Made by a program: the position numbers and the translations under genes
Source: Mortierella sp. BCC40632
Lineage: Eukaryota > Mortierellomycota > Mortierellomycetes > Mortierellales > Mortierellaceae
Assembly (NCBI GenBank): GCA_011634665.1
Contig: WAEK01000003.1
Location: forward strand, 3,421,501-3,485,500
Reading direction: 5' to 3'
DNA: 64,000 bases
The notes under the pieces: generated by a model
The model's database searches: none
Seen by the model: only the letters and a program-made list of their open reading frames with translations
Told to the model about the DNA's origin: nothing
Shown: positions 35,235-47,643 of the stretch, piece by piece
How the letters are laid out: the number at the start of each line of letters is the position of its first letter
Numbering within the stretch: the first letter of the stretch is position 1

Positions 35235-35871
35235 TTACTTGTCGACCTGCTTTCCAAGAATCCGTTTGACAACACGAGTAACCACATTCGTGTCCAGGAA
35301 TACAAGGTTTTCCAGACTATGTGCATAAGGTGTCGGGATATCAGCACCTATCACTCGAATCACAGGCGCGTCTAGGCGATAAAAGGCGTAAATCTTGGAC
35401 CTCCAAACTGAGGATACCCTCCTTCGATCGTCGATCGGGCGGTCTTTTTGACTGATTGGGTGATGGTCTTGGTATCAAGTGGAAGGGTCAAACGGAGGTT
35501 GATTACCTCGGCTTTGCAATGATTTCGAGGGAAAGTGTTTCCTTGTCAGCTGTATCATTTGTATGGCGCCTCTGGCCAAGTTTTAAACCACCCATAGGAG
35601 TATTCAAAACAGCCTGTAGATCGTAGATCGTTCTATGACAACTACCTTCAGGGACCCTTTTACATACTCGAAGTTCCATAGAGAGATCATCTTGAGACTG
35701 AGGGCTGGACCCGCACCAAACCGCGAGGCATTGTGAATGTTAAGCTGTCCACGTCCATGACTGCCCCTTTGGGTCCACCAAAGATAATAGAACACTCAAC
35801 ATTTTCTCCCAACATGTATAATGTCTTGACCGCAGAGTTGATAATCTTGTCAAAGCCTACAGCAACACCAG

Positions 35872-35905
<34 letters not shown>

Positions 35906-36078
35906 GAGGGTGGTTAAAAATGACTCGCTCACTGGGGTTTTACCTTGTTACCACCACCTTGGCTATTGTAGGTTTGACTGGCTAAAAGAGTTGTGATGGC
36001 AGCTGGATTGGTACAACCCAGGGCAAGGCTATCCGTGGAGAGACGAGTGACAGCAATCTTCTTGAGCATGGATGACAT
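35235..36078 (-). pseudogene. Decayed, internally deleted copy of pyruvate dehydrogenase E1 beta
   Basis: Fragments of the mitochondrial PDH E1-beta subunit are in the right order but in different frames. A first exon at 36078 (M-S-S-M-L-K-K-I-A-V-T-R) resembles a presequence and ends at a GTAAAA donor. The D-K-I-I-N-S-A-V-K-T-L-Y-M block lies near 35850; the sequence over 35600-35780 is partly recognisable with frame changes. E-V-I-N-L-R-L-T-L-P-L-D follows near 35500-35460, and the C terminus (V-I-R-V-I-G-A-D-I-P-T-P-Y-A) ends at a stop at 35235. The N-terminal thiamine-binding part between the first exon and D-K-I-I-N is missing, and several stops and frameshifts interrupt the rest. The parent gene must lie elsewhere. 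It lies tail to head behind the AKR gene, 120 bases away. Confidence 0.8.
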
Positions 36079-36650
36079 GATATGATACTGAGATAGACAC
36101 TCTAAGAGTGGTAAGAGAAGAGAGAAGAGCGAGAGAAGTTGGACTGCGCCATGGGTCAAGAAGTGCAAAAAAAAAAAGAACCGCATTTAACATTTTTTTC
36201 TAGGCGCTCTAGTGCCTATTCTTGGGTTAAGGTAACAACGGTCGGTGAAGAGGATACTCTGGTATCAATCCCTCTTTCATTTTTCTTGAGAAAATTTCCT
36301 CGATGGTTCTTCTCAGACGCCACCAACGATGCAAGCCTGCCACCTCCTCAGATTCTCAGATTCGGGAGAGTAGAGATCTTTTTTAGAGCTGTCCCAAGTT
36401 ACACTTATTTCAGTATCTCGAGCATGGACCTGAAAAAATCGTATCCACTTCATTAGCTTTCATAAAAAAAAAAAAAAAAAAAAAAAAAAATAGGATATAG
36501 TCATCAAAAGTACTTTTTATTATCTAATCGAACCGGTCGATAGCGGGCTGCCCGGCAGCTCCTTGGAAGTAAATAGGTTTTTTCGCCCTCAAACTTGACG
36601 GGTAAATTACTCTTTCAATTGTTGTTGTTTTTTCTCTTCGGCGAATTTTT

Positions 36651-38215
36651 TTAGTACTTGATGGGGGCCATTCCGATGCTGGGAGGAGAGGCCTTGGAGA
36701 AGACACAGTAGTTGTTCTTGATAAAGACGTCTCCCAAGATCCAGAGTCCATCCTGACCACCCTGGATACCCGAGAAACAGTTGCCGCTTCCATCGTTCAA
36801 GTCCTCGTAGGCCAAGTCCGCCAAGGCAATGTTGAAGGTCTTGCCACCCATCTTGAAACCAACAACATCAGTGCTGCTCGAGACCGAGCAAGGAACCAAC
36901 CATCCATTGTTGGGATCGTTTGTGGCTCCTGGAATCTTGCCATGGATGGCAGCAGCAGCGGCGTTGCCGACAATGACCAAGGTCGTGCCGGTGTCAATGA
37001 TACCCTGGGAGGTCTGACCAAGAGATTGTCCATTGACGGAGGCATCCTGGATCAAAACTTGCCAGTAACCTTGCTTGGTCACAGGCACATAGGTAAGATC
37101 ACCTTGATACTTGGTCGAGTCAATGCCTCCAAAGATGTAGGCACCTCCCACTCCACCGTTCTTACGAACAGAGGGCAAGTAAGCAGAAACAACAGGCTGG
37201 GCCAAGGCACCGGCAGCAATGGCATTGTCCAAAAAGGTCTTGACACCGCTGACAGACTCAATCGATGCAAAGCCAAGACCGAAGAGACCATCCTCGGGCG
37301 AGGAGCCGAACTGGCTCGACTCACGAGTGGCCAAACCGATGGTTTGACGAACAGAGATACCACCGACACTGACCAAGTCCGAGCCAAGGATACCCGAGGC
37401 GCTCGAACCGTCACCATAGGAGATAGACCAGCTGCGGCCATCCTTCTGGAAGGAGGTCGACTTGGCAGAGTTGAACTGGTTGTGCTTCTTGCAGGCGGTG
37501 GTAGTGCAGGTCGACGAGGGGAACCAGATGTCAGAGGAGCCCTGATTGCCCAATTTCAGAAAAGGGAGAAGAGGAAATGAGGCGTTAATTATTTTTTTCG
37601 ATCGGTGCGGCGAATTACATTTCGTATTTGTCGGAAAAAGAGAGAGAGAGAGATGGCACAGGAGTAGTAACGTGTGTCCGTGTGAGTGTGTGGAGAAGGA
37701 GGGGAGGTGGTATCGATCAGGTGTACACACTTACAGTGTCAAAGTCAAGCTTGAACACCTGGGCAGGGGTTCCAACAGAGACGCTTCCGTAGTACTGTTG
37801 TGGGGAGAAAATGAGAGAGTAAAGATAGAAAGAAGAAAAAAAAAGTAGGGAGATCGTTAGCCATTCCTACATTCAGGTATCCTGTGGTTGTTGTACTCTC
37901 ATACAGAGGAATGTTATCTCAGGCTAGGTATCTGGGTCGTGGAGAATTCTCCTCCCTACTAACCTCGAGGTCATTGCTGACGTCGGTCAAGGGAACAGTT
38001 CCGGTGGAGCCAGTGCGGATGTTGACCGTTGGGTAGCGCTTGTTTGCCTTGGCGATCTGGGCAGGAGTGTTGTGCTTGAAGGCAGGGTTGCGGTGGATCG
38101 GGACCGAGTGGACGCCCTTGGGAGAAGGATGAGGTCGAGGTCTTCGGTTAATGGGCGAGGCATCGGTCAGGGCCAGGACGGCGACGGCCAAAGAGATCAA
38201 GGCAGTGGTTTTCAT
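36651..38215 (-). CDS. Secreted pepsin-type aspartic protease (family A1)
   Basis: Extracellular acid endopeptidase of the fungal rhizopuspepsin type. Exons 38215-37964, 37794-37735 (60 nt) and 37541-36651 give 400 aa, all phase 0. Signal peptide: M-K-T-T-A-L-I-S-L-A-V-A-V-L-A-L ending A-S-P. A propeptide to about residue 84 has a basic R-R-P-R-P segment. The mature domain has both catalytic motifs, D-T-G-S-S (Asp103, split by an intron between T and G) and I-D-T-G-T-T (Asp287). The flap Tyr (S-Y-G-D-G-S) is near residue 146 and the disulfide-type loop S-T-C...A-C-K follows the first motif. Length and spacing are normal for the family, so the enzyme should be active. A (CA)n repeat lies about 170 bases upstream of the start. 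Confidence 0.95.
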
Positions 38216-40364
38216 CGTAGAAGATGCTTCTTTTTTTCTTCTTGAAGAACGCTGAAGTGGATGCGGATGGGATGGAGGAGAAGTAGAGAAGAGGAGGATG
38301 GCGGTGGTGGTGAATGATCGGAAAAAAGGGAGGGAGATCGTGTCACTTTTATAGCTGCTTGACATCCAGGAACGAAGTGCTAATGCACACACACACACAC
38401 ACAAGGCCCGCACGCATGCCGTTGGGCGGATGTAGGGTTAACCATAGGGGTGAATGACATTAAGGTGTCATGTCCCTTTCGGAGTCCTTCCGGACGAGTG
38501 AGAAAATGGTGGTCAAGCAGAAGAGCGTTGGATACGAGATTGGCATTTTGGCCAACGGCAAGAGAGAGAAAGGCTAGAGTCATGCGACATATTACGGCAG
38601 CCGGTTCAATCGCCACTCGCCCCGCCCCTGAGAAAGGGAAAACCACTCCTCGGGGTTGACTGCAAGGGACGAACTGATGCCCGATGAGAACAACAACAAA
38701 AACAACAACAACAGGGAAGAGAGCCCTGTGCTCGAGTTGTCCTCTGGCGTTGACCTTGCCAAATTGGGACACAGGGTCTACAAGGCGCGGCTCGAACAGG
38801 CAATACCCTGGCATGCGGTTGGAGGAGAAAGCCAAACTGTTTGTCCTGTGAGCCCCTAGAATTGGATTCATTGCAATCATTTGCAGTGCCTTATTTTTTT
38901 TTTCTTTTCGGCCCGGAATGCTCTCGCCTCGTCTACTCATCGCATCATCAACAGCCGTTGTTGGGTAATAATCCCAGGCTACAAATGCTCTCTCTTTCCT
39001 TCTATCCACTGCTATTGGTTTTCTTTGGCTTCTTCTTCAGTATCTCTCGTGAAAGAGACAAAAAAAGGCGAGTCAAAGGTACAGCCTAACAAACAGCCGT
39101 ACCAAGCAATGCAGAGCCCAGTTGGCGAAAGAAGATAGAAAGGGAGAGAAAAAAGGTTCGGCTTGGGTCTCGGCGTTGACGTTCCCACGGGACATCCTGA
39201 GAAAGGGTCCTTCCTGAAAAACAAAAAGACAGAGAGTCTTATTCAGTCGAGTCGAATTTCTCTTTCACCGTTTGGCCCTTTAGTTCGCCTACTCTGAGTT
39301 TGTTCAGAGCTGAGAAGTAAAGAAAGATAACGCCTAACCTTTACAGGATGTCGTGAGAACGGGTCCACTGCGCGTGCGGATGTGTGCGGATGTGTGCAGA
39401 TGTGTGCGGATGTGAGTATGTGACTAGAGAGTACTTTTTACCTCTCCGGACTCTTCCTTCTTTCCAAGCTGAGTCTACTCAGGGCAAGGCTATCTGTTGG
39501 CTCTCTTTTTCATGACAGAAAAGAGGAGATAGGGGGGGAAAGTGGACTGTTTTCTAGCAATCGCTTTTTTGTTCTGCTTATCAGCAATGGATACATGTCC
39601 ACATTCCTTCCAACGTCCATTCAAAAATTGTATGGTCGACGGTAGAATGATTTATCTCACATTTCATCGGCTAAATCGAGCCCTGCATGCATTTCCTTTG
39701 CATCCATTAGGTCAGTAGCGTCTCTTTTGAATATCGAGTTCGTTGTACAAGAACCCTTTCTCAGGAGAAAACAATCGCATGAGTATGAAAGAAAAAGGTA
39801 CGAAGAGTCATTGGTATCATGAGCCATTTCCCTTCCCCTTCTCCCCCTCTCCCCCTCTCCAACATTGGCGCTGGAAGTGCAATGCAAAACAGAGTACTTT
39901 TGTGAGACTAAAAGACTCACAAGAAGAAAGTCCCTTGCATACAACCTTGTGAATGTGGAATGACGCGAGAGAGCCAAGAATCTCATAGCCAAAGGGATAA
40001 ACTCTTCGAATGGAATGAATGCTATTGGAGGAAAACAGCTGAGCTGAATGCTCGTGTGCTACTTTCACGCTCTTTCCGCTTTTCCGTAGACTATCAACCT
40101 TCCTTCCCTTTCTCTCTTCCTCTTTCCTGTGAACCTTCTGGGATACGTGTGAAGGTTGTCTAGAGTACCAAAAAAAGGTACTTTAGGCATGTGTCTGTTT
40201 TCGGCGCTCAGAGAAATGCGTCTAAACAGATGAATGGCGAGCATTGGCTACAAACGGCCATGACACGAAAATGTGAATGTTTCTATGATTTTGTTTATTG
40301 TTGGCAGAGAGGCATGGGTGGATGTCGCGGTCCTTTCCTTTCATGGAAGGTGAAAAAGCGAGCC

Positions 40365-40413
<49 letters not shown>

Positions 40414-42607
40414 GAGCCATCTAGAGGGTCTCTCGAATCCTGACAAGCTCTTAGTGGACTATTCAGAAAGCTGCTTGGGAATAAGATTCAGGCACCAACC
40501 TAATAGTGGGAAAAAGCTCCTTTTGAGTTGTGCAGGACCTAGTCTCTGTCACTGAGCGGGAGAGGGAGTTTTTTCTTCCCTTTTGGACCAAATGGTTGTT
40601 GAGAGAGGATACGGTTGCATCACGAATCCTAACATCAAGAAGAGAGATGCTGAACGGAATAAGTAACCAATCGTAGAGTCGAGACACCAACACATAGCCC
40701 TGCCTCCACTCCTACCCCCAACAGCTTTAGTGAAGAAACGGTTTGCCGTCATTTTACCCTAGACTTCTTTTCTCATGCACAACACACATTCACGCACAGG
40801 TCTCCTCAGTTTGTTTGTTGTCAATGGGTTGCGCCTATTGGTGAAGCAGGTGTTGAGAATCTCTTCGTTGGGAAAAAAAAATCGCTAGAGGCGGATGTAA
40901 AGTGGGATGTCCTGCATTCCGTTTGCTCATTGCAAAGGGTCTGAACTGTATTACCACTCCAATAGTCAACAGGAAAAATAAATATTCAACACTGCCTACA
41001 GAAGTGGCCTAAGAGATGCCCTGGGGAAGAGGGTTCCTGGATAGTCCGAGGCTGGCTTTTCATTCTGAAGGCCCAGATCTCCGTAGATAACTTTTATCTC
41101 CCTCAACCCCAACCCCCCAACCCTTTTCTCTAGGCATTCGGCGCGTCCATATATCAAGTCTAGTGATAAGAGTCTGGTGAAATGGGAAAGAGTGTGTCTA
41201 GATACCCTGCCGATAGCTATGTCGGATGTGCTGGCTTTTTCGATAGATATCACCAGAACCAGTTTTGGAGCCAGTGAAGTGGAGCAATGTTTCTTTATGC
41301 GAAGCACTAGTTGCGCCAGTTTCCTCTGAGGCTATATATGTTGGAAATACCGGTAATCCCGGTTTGACTAGACAATCAGAGTTATTGACGGTTTTTTTTA
41401 GGAGGAAAGCAGTTTACTGGTAAAAGACCTATTGGTCAAATCATGAATTGCTGTTCTTCGGTTCAAATCACTAGCCGAAAAAAAAAAAAAAAAAAAAAAA
41501 ACAATGGGCAGTAGTGTAGACTTAGTGGGAAGCCTTCAACATCGCGAGAAAATTATCAGAGACCGAAGCAAGTCGAAAGTGCCGAAATCATCGCATCCAG
41601 TGCTCCAGAGAAATCCAGATTATACAGGATTCCTTGCTTAAAGATCTATGTATCCAATAGATCGACGCTATGATGGGCGTGTGGTAACAGAATCAATGAA
41701 CACAAACTCTTCACAAGGAGACCGCAGGTGTTCGTCTCATTCATGAACCTCCATCTTGACCATCGCCATAGAACAGACAACTTGGTATTGATCCCAGCCA
41801 ATTCTACATGGTATGGAGATCTCGTTTAGAAGGACCGTCTTCACAAAAAGAAAAAAAAAATAGGAGTCTCTCAAGGCAGTTTATACTTTTGAGTCCCAAT
41901 TGATTGATCGCTACGTATTGCCACTCGTTGAGCTAAGTCCTCTCCGACAGGCCTGTGCGTGGTTGTGGACATGGTCCTGTGGGACTGTTGTGGAAAATAA
42001 CTCTCTCCAGGAAAAGGACAGCATTTCATACAGAGCTCAACCAACAGATACTGCGTGTGTTTAGGAGATTCGCAAGTTGCTACATGGGCAATTCATTTTT
42101 ATAAGGAGGATGCCTGTTCACCATCTCTGTCCAACTGAGGAAAGAGAGAGGATGTTGAAAAGCTGGTTTTACCAGTCGTCATCCAGGCTGGGGTCATCTT
42201 GGATGAAAGTTTAGCTCGAGAAAGGATCCCGAAGGATTTACATCATGCTGCCACACTATTATTACTATTACTACTCTCTTTGCTGCATCGGACGCAGCAG
42301 AGATATCCTCTCTTTTTACACATCAGCTGTTGACAGCAACGAAAGCAGTAGCAGCAGTACAAACCGGATCGATTTGTTCTTTAGAACAAAGACCCTGTCT
42401 CAAGAGATGGTACATTAAAAAAAAAAGCGCACGGTTTATTACACGAAAAAGGTTGGATCGACATAGTGTGCGTTCTCAGGCTTGCCCCCTTTCTTCTCTC
42501 TTTTTTCTTCTTTGCATCCTCATCTCCAATCCTATTTCGACTCTAATATCTTTTTTCTTTTTCTTTTTTTTTTTTTCTTTTTTTTTCTTTTTTTTTTTTT
42601 TTTTTTA
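38216..42607. other. Long intergenic stretch, no supported gene
   Basis: About 4.4 kb between the protease gene and the 3' end of eIF2B delta. It contains (CA)n near 38387-38402, four copies of a 10-bp GTGCGGATGT-like unit at about 39374-39414, a T45 tract at 40368-40412 and an A21 tract near 41479-41501. All open frames are short and without motifs. Confidence 0.5.
40368..40412. repeat. T45 homopolymer
   Basis: Forty-five uninterrupted T residues in intergenic DNA. Confidence 0.9.
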
Positions 42608-45600
42608 TCACTGCTGGATCATGGGCCTAGAATTCCAAAGAGTCGGGTTAAAGAAAAAAAAGAGTCAGATGGATACAAAAAAGTTCAGTCTACTCCATCA
42701 AAAGCAAAAAAAACAAAAACAAAAACAGAAAAAAAAAGAGCCAACAAGGCATAGAAAAATATTAAGAAGCAACCAAGAGCCAAACAACACTTACAGGAAC
42801 TCTCTCAGAATAACAGGGACCGAAGTACAAGGGATCAGACCCACTTCCGTAATGACCACTGTTACAAACTCACTGGGAGTCAGATCATAGAGCAAGTTGA
42901 GCAACTTGAGATCTCTTGATTCTCTCCATCCACTCAAGACACCACCATCCGAGCCAGCATTGCTACCATGAACACTGTTGTGACATCTTGTGCTGCTGTG
43001 TCCATAGTTATTGTTACTGTCGTTGACCAACTCATCCGGGTTGCCAATCTCGTTCTGAACAAAACTGTCCAACTGAACTCGGTCACTGAACTTGTATGTC
43101 TCACAACAGACAATCACAGGAATCTTGCGCTCATGAGCCGACATGGCAACAACGGCCGTACCAGCACGCGAGTACAGAGCACCGTTCGAGAGCAAAGAAT
43201 GAGCTCCCAAAATGACCTTGTTCACCTCTCGCATCACATGTCCGATCGCAGTCAAGAGAACGTATGTGCAAGGAACTCCTGCACTAGCTAATGCTCGGAG
43301 CAGTTGCTTGCCTAGTGGACCGAGGTGTAGCAAGGACAAAAATAAAATAAAATAAAGAGAGAAAAAAAAAAAAGGTCAGGTTTCATGATACCATTGCTAT
43401 CCCCTGTACTGTGTCCAATTCTTCTTTGGCACTTTGAATCTAACCTTCGAATCGGGGTCGAGAGTCGACAACAATGACTCTGAATTTGATGCCCTTTTCA
43501 TGGGCAGCCAAGAGCAAACCCTGAACAACCGAGGAGCGAGCATAAGTCAAGATCACATCGCCGTCCTGGATCTTTTGAAGTCCAAGGCTCGTGATGACTT
43601 GATCCGCCATCGTAATTCTGTCACGAATAAAGTTGTCAATCTTTTCCAAGAACAGTGCACGAGCCTGAAAACAATAGTCATTGGTAAAAAAAAAAAGAAA
43701 AAAAAATCATACCCATTAGTCTCGATAAGAATGAATGAAGAATGCAGGGAAGGGCTACAGCAATGACCGATATCCCTTTTTTCTCCTTCTTTTCATTCTT
43801 TTTTGTCAAGCATGTCTGTCGTCCGTTAACTTACGTCCTCATCAGGCAGATCCAGGTTCCTTCCAATCTCGTACTTGAGGTATCGAATAGCGTTACCCAT
43901 ACTCACGGCCATGGGTCTGCAAGTAACGAGATAGCTGATATGTGGGTTGAGATAGGTCTGCATATGGCGCGAGAGCGTGTTGTTGGGCGGGGTCTGATAA
44001 TCTTGGATCGCCTATGTACCAAGTTTCCATTACAAATTATGAAAACAGTTTAGATACTTGATTGAGCACATTCTTTCTCTCTCCCTCTCCCCTCCCTGTG
44101 GGCGTGAGCAGGTTTAAACAGGATACAAGGAAACGTGTACTTCAAGAAAGTAAAAAAAAAACTCACCTTGCGGAAAGCACTCAACGTGGCAACGCATCGC
44201 GCGTTCGCTCCACAGATCTTGAACTGCGCCATCTGAAGACCAACATTCACGACTGCGGGATGCAGATCCTTGGGGGCCGAGGCCGTGTTTGCAAACTTGG
44301 GTGGATCCAAATGAGCAAAGAGTCCCATCTCCTTCGTCAATCGCTCACGCTTCTTTGCCTGACTCGTCGACTCGGCCGCTGCGATCACCTTCTCGGCATC
44401 AGCACCAGGGAACGAAGTGGCCAATGACTTGGAAGGGTTGGGTGAGAATCCTGAGTTAGACTGTGCCGCCACCTGTGCCGCCGCTCTTCCGGGCGCAGGT
44501 AAGCCTGCTGCCTTTCGTGCAGCCTTCTCAGCACGCTGTCGCTCCTGAAGTTCTCGACGCTCGGCCTTGGTCATCGTTTTTTGAGAGGGAGCACTCGGCT
44601 TTGCGCCAGGACCACCCTTACCGCCAGCTCCTGCAGCTCCTCCAGCTCCTTGAGCTCCATCGGCCGAGGGCGAGGCCAAGGCCTGGATACCCAATCCTGG
44701 TCCTTTACCTTCCTTGGCACTACCAATGGGCGAGGCTACGTTGGTGGGTGAGACAATTGAGGAGCGCTTTCCCTTTTGATCCTTCTTGCCCGATTGTTGC
44801 TGCTGATCCTTTGGGAAGCCTGGGGCATCGCGCGGAGAGACCATCTTGTGGGCCTTGTGTGAAGCTGAGCCTCGGTCAGTGAGACCCCATTGCTCTTCAT
44901 AGGATGACTTCATAGGCTCGTACGATGACTTTTGAGTCTTGGACGTAGAGATGTTCTGGGGCTCTGTAGCGCTGGTTGGAGTCGAAGCGAATGAAAGAGA
45001 GGGCGTGGCGCTGTTGGGAGTGTTGACGTTGCTGCTGAGATCTGGGGTATTGGTGAAGGCAGACACGGGCGAGTTCAGCGAGCTGCTACTGTTGCTTCCA
45101 GGTGAAGGCAAGTCTGAAGGGTTGACATCGTGCTAAATAAGTCAGAGAAGAGACGAAAGTAATAAAAGGAATGGAATGCGTGAGAAAGAGAAAGAGAAAG
45201 AGAAAGAGAGAGAAGAGAAAGAGCAAGGCGTAGTTGACTGTGTCTCGGAGGCAGCGTCTGAGTGCGGATCGGAGCATTGGGAAGGGCGTTATGTTGTTTG
45301 TGCTGCTATGTGCTTCGCAAGTACTAATGTATCGGCCTGGCTACTTTTGTCAGTGGAAGCCAGCGGGTGCTTGATACTGGAGGTTGGTGCGGTGCTGAGC
45401 GTCCAGACACAAGAGATATGCAACAAATTTTTTGCTGAGTCACTCTCTGTTCTCTCAATGGATACAAACAGTCAGAGTTACAAGCTCTGACAAAGATAGT
45501 GTCAATCGTTCCTGAATGGATCCAGATTGCATTTCCCACGCAACGTGTATATTGCTACTATCCGGTCTGACTGATTCAGAGCCTTTCTTTCTTTCTTTCT

Positions 45601-45672
45601 TTTTTTTTCTCTCCATCTCGAGTAGCAACGTACTTCGGGCGCGAAGCCGACGGTCTTCTTCTTGGGATCCAT
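42608..45672 (-). CDS. GCD2: Translation initiation factor eIF2B subunit delta, six exons
   Basis: Regulatory subunit of the guanine-nucleotide exchange factor for eIF2. Exons: 45672-45634 (39 nt), 45132-44167, 44011-43835, 43664-43445, 43311-42795 and 42626-42608 (19 nt); all in phase, 645 aa. The N-terminal part is Ser/Pro/Ala/Gly-rich with a basic E-R-R-E-L-Q-E-R-Q-R segment, as in GCD2 orthologues. The conserved domain reads I-Q-D-Y-Q-T-P-P-N-N-T-L-S-R, C-R-P-M-A-V-S-M-G-N-A-I-R-Y, then D-V-I-L-T-Y-A-R-S-S-V-V and V-I-V-V-D-S-R-P-R-F-E-G, and finally I-L-G-A-H-S-L-L-S-N-G and S-V-P-V-I-L-R-E-F. A TAA after F-L overlaps a GTAAGT donor; splicing to the CTAG acceptor at 42627 adds P-M-I-Q-Q and a TGA, preceded by a CTTTAAC branch-like site. 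Both ends therefore depend on very small exons. Confidence 0.92.
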
Positions 45673-47154
45673 TTTGACCGATTGTGGTGTCAACAAGGAG
45701 GAGGGGAAGAAGTGAGAGGCTCTGAGCGACAGTCTTTTTGACTCCCCCTCCCCCTTGCCTATTTACGTCACCGTAAACTACTACTACGAGTTGGCTACTT
45801 CATTCCCCGCACTACTGTAGCAACCTTATCTTTTTCTGGGTGCTGCTGTTGACTATGGTTCCTGCTTCCAAGAGTAGTTTCTATGGTCAACGTACGGCTA
45901 CAGGTAGTCTGCACCTTCGCCTTTCTCGTTATGGCCACGCATTACCCTGCAGATAATATGCCCTGCCATCACACTACGAACAGAATAAAGTACTGGGTAC
46001 TCTCTGTTTGGGCGACAAAGCCTTCGCATTCAAGACATCTTCTGCTGGTACAGTACTCATTGGCACTAATCGCAATAAAACTCAAGAACCTTGCCTACTG
46101 GCATCGAAGAAACTAGACAGTAAATGGGCGGAACCACTATCCAAAGAAAATTGCAGTAGGGTGTACCTTTTAGACAAAGTAGGTTTGGAACACCTCTGGT
46201 AGCGATGATAGCCTAGCATCTGAGGAGGGTCTGTCAAGGCTGATCCCAATGGTTATTTCTTTCTTTCTTCCTCGCTCCTTCTCTGCCCAATGGAACCTTC
46301 AACCATTCTCAGCAAATTACCTGTTGCTCTGAAAACCCCTTGTTTTTCATGCTTTGACTACGTCCCATCTGTCTCTTTTAAGACGGAAGTTCTTACCGTT
46401 GTAGAACTGGTTTAGTGCCTGCCAATGAGTGAGGTGGTGCGACACATATCCGCTGAATTGAGTGTCGGTGGTGCAAAGTGCTGTGAAGTGCCAGAGAGCT
46501 TGATTCGCAGACCGAAAGCTATGAGAAAGCTGTGATCTTTCTGCGATTGCATCCATTGCCAGTGCTTGAGTGTCGGTTGTATGACAACCTTTTTTGCTTT
46601 ACAGCGAGGCTAAAGAACCATAGTCGACTGTTCTTATTCTGATATCATGGTTTTCAGTTCATATGGCTGTCCCTATCTCATATCGATATCCTGGCTACCT
46701 GTTTGGATCTCTTCCTTTTTTAACTCCTCCTTTTTTTTGGGGAGGGGGGGGGGCGTTTGTTACAAATAGATACTTGGAGAGACTTACTCCACGCGCAAGA
46801 TCCAGCACTCACGAATAGATGAGACAATGCATCAGTCCTCGACTGTTGTCATCTAGAATACTTGGCATACACCGTGGATGCGCTTTGCCGTCAAGGTGTT
46901 GTCGTCGACATAGCCCCTCCAGTAGGATCGTGATAGCTTTGGAACTTACCGGTGATAAACAAGAGTTCAGAGGGAAGACAGAAAATCAATGAGAAAAAAG
47001 ACATGACTCGACACAGGATCCGTAGGCCAAGAACTCATTTATAGGCGCGTCCTTATCTAAGCTACTTTCTACTTGGATGTAAGAACTAGGTTTTCATTGT
47101 ACTTACTATGGCCCAGGGCGAACAAGAATCCCAGGTGCCAGTTACAGCACCAAT
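45673..47154. other. Intergenic DNA at the start of the transposon-rich region
   Basis: Apart from the Fanzor-like fragment at 46347-46556 I see no gene here. Many near-random short frames and no repeats of note, except a G-run near 46739-46753. Confidence 0.5.
46347..46556 (-). pseudogene. Short Fanzor-like relic
   Basis: A 69-codon frame with the pattern Y-V-S-H-H-L..., then A-L-N-Q-F-Y-N-G-K-N-F-R-L-K-R-D-R-W-D. A Y...L..FY...R..KW segment of this kind follows the first RuvC motif in fungal Fanzor proteins. The RuvC and zinc-finger motifs themselves are not visible nearby. Treated as a fragment; the call is from remembered family patterns, not from a search. Confidence 0.35.
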
Positions 47155-47539
47155 TATTCTCCATTTCATCTGTTTTTGTTTTTTCCACTCTTATTTCCGT
47201 GGATTATGCACGGTCCGTTGCATGGGGTTACTGCGAAGGGAGCTGTTAATCCTCAAATAAGCAGGGCAAACGGAAGTCAAAAACAGGTGAAAAGGACAAT
47301 ACATAGCTCTCGTTATGGAGCGACGGAGGTGAGAAAAATGAACTAAAGATCAATACACGTAAGACGTGCCTCAAACGACTCCTCCCACGAGATGTTGCCC
47401 TTTTCACCTGTTTTTGACTTCATTTTGCGCTGCTTATTTGAGGATTAACAGCTCCCTTCGCAGTAACCCCATGCAACGGACCGTGCATAATCCACGAAAA
47501 TAAGAGTGGAAAAAACAAAAACAGATGAAATGGAGAATA
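47155..47539. repeat. Foldback element: 145-bp inverted arms around a 95-bp loop
   Basis: The arm 47155-47299 is repeated in inverse orientation at 47395-47539 with only about five mismatches over 145 bases. The loop is 47300-47394. No protein is encoded and no clear target duplication flanks the arms. This is the form of a foldback/MITE-type non-autonomous element. Confidence 0.85.
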
Positions 47540-47643
47540 CTCAAAATGTTCTAACTATTCTACTCTATTTAACATTCCGAGTCTTCTCTCTAACTAGATA
47601 GCCTTGCACCAAGAAGAGGCACGCCTGTACACCCCTCTTTGAG

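Noticed and set aside
41404..41480. tRNA-like sequence with a near-perfect B box (GGTTCAAATCA)
   Set aside because: The T stem and acceptor stem do not pair, so it is at best a decayed tRNA or chance.
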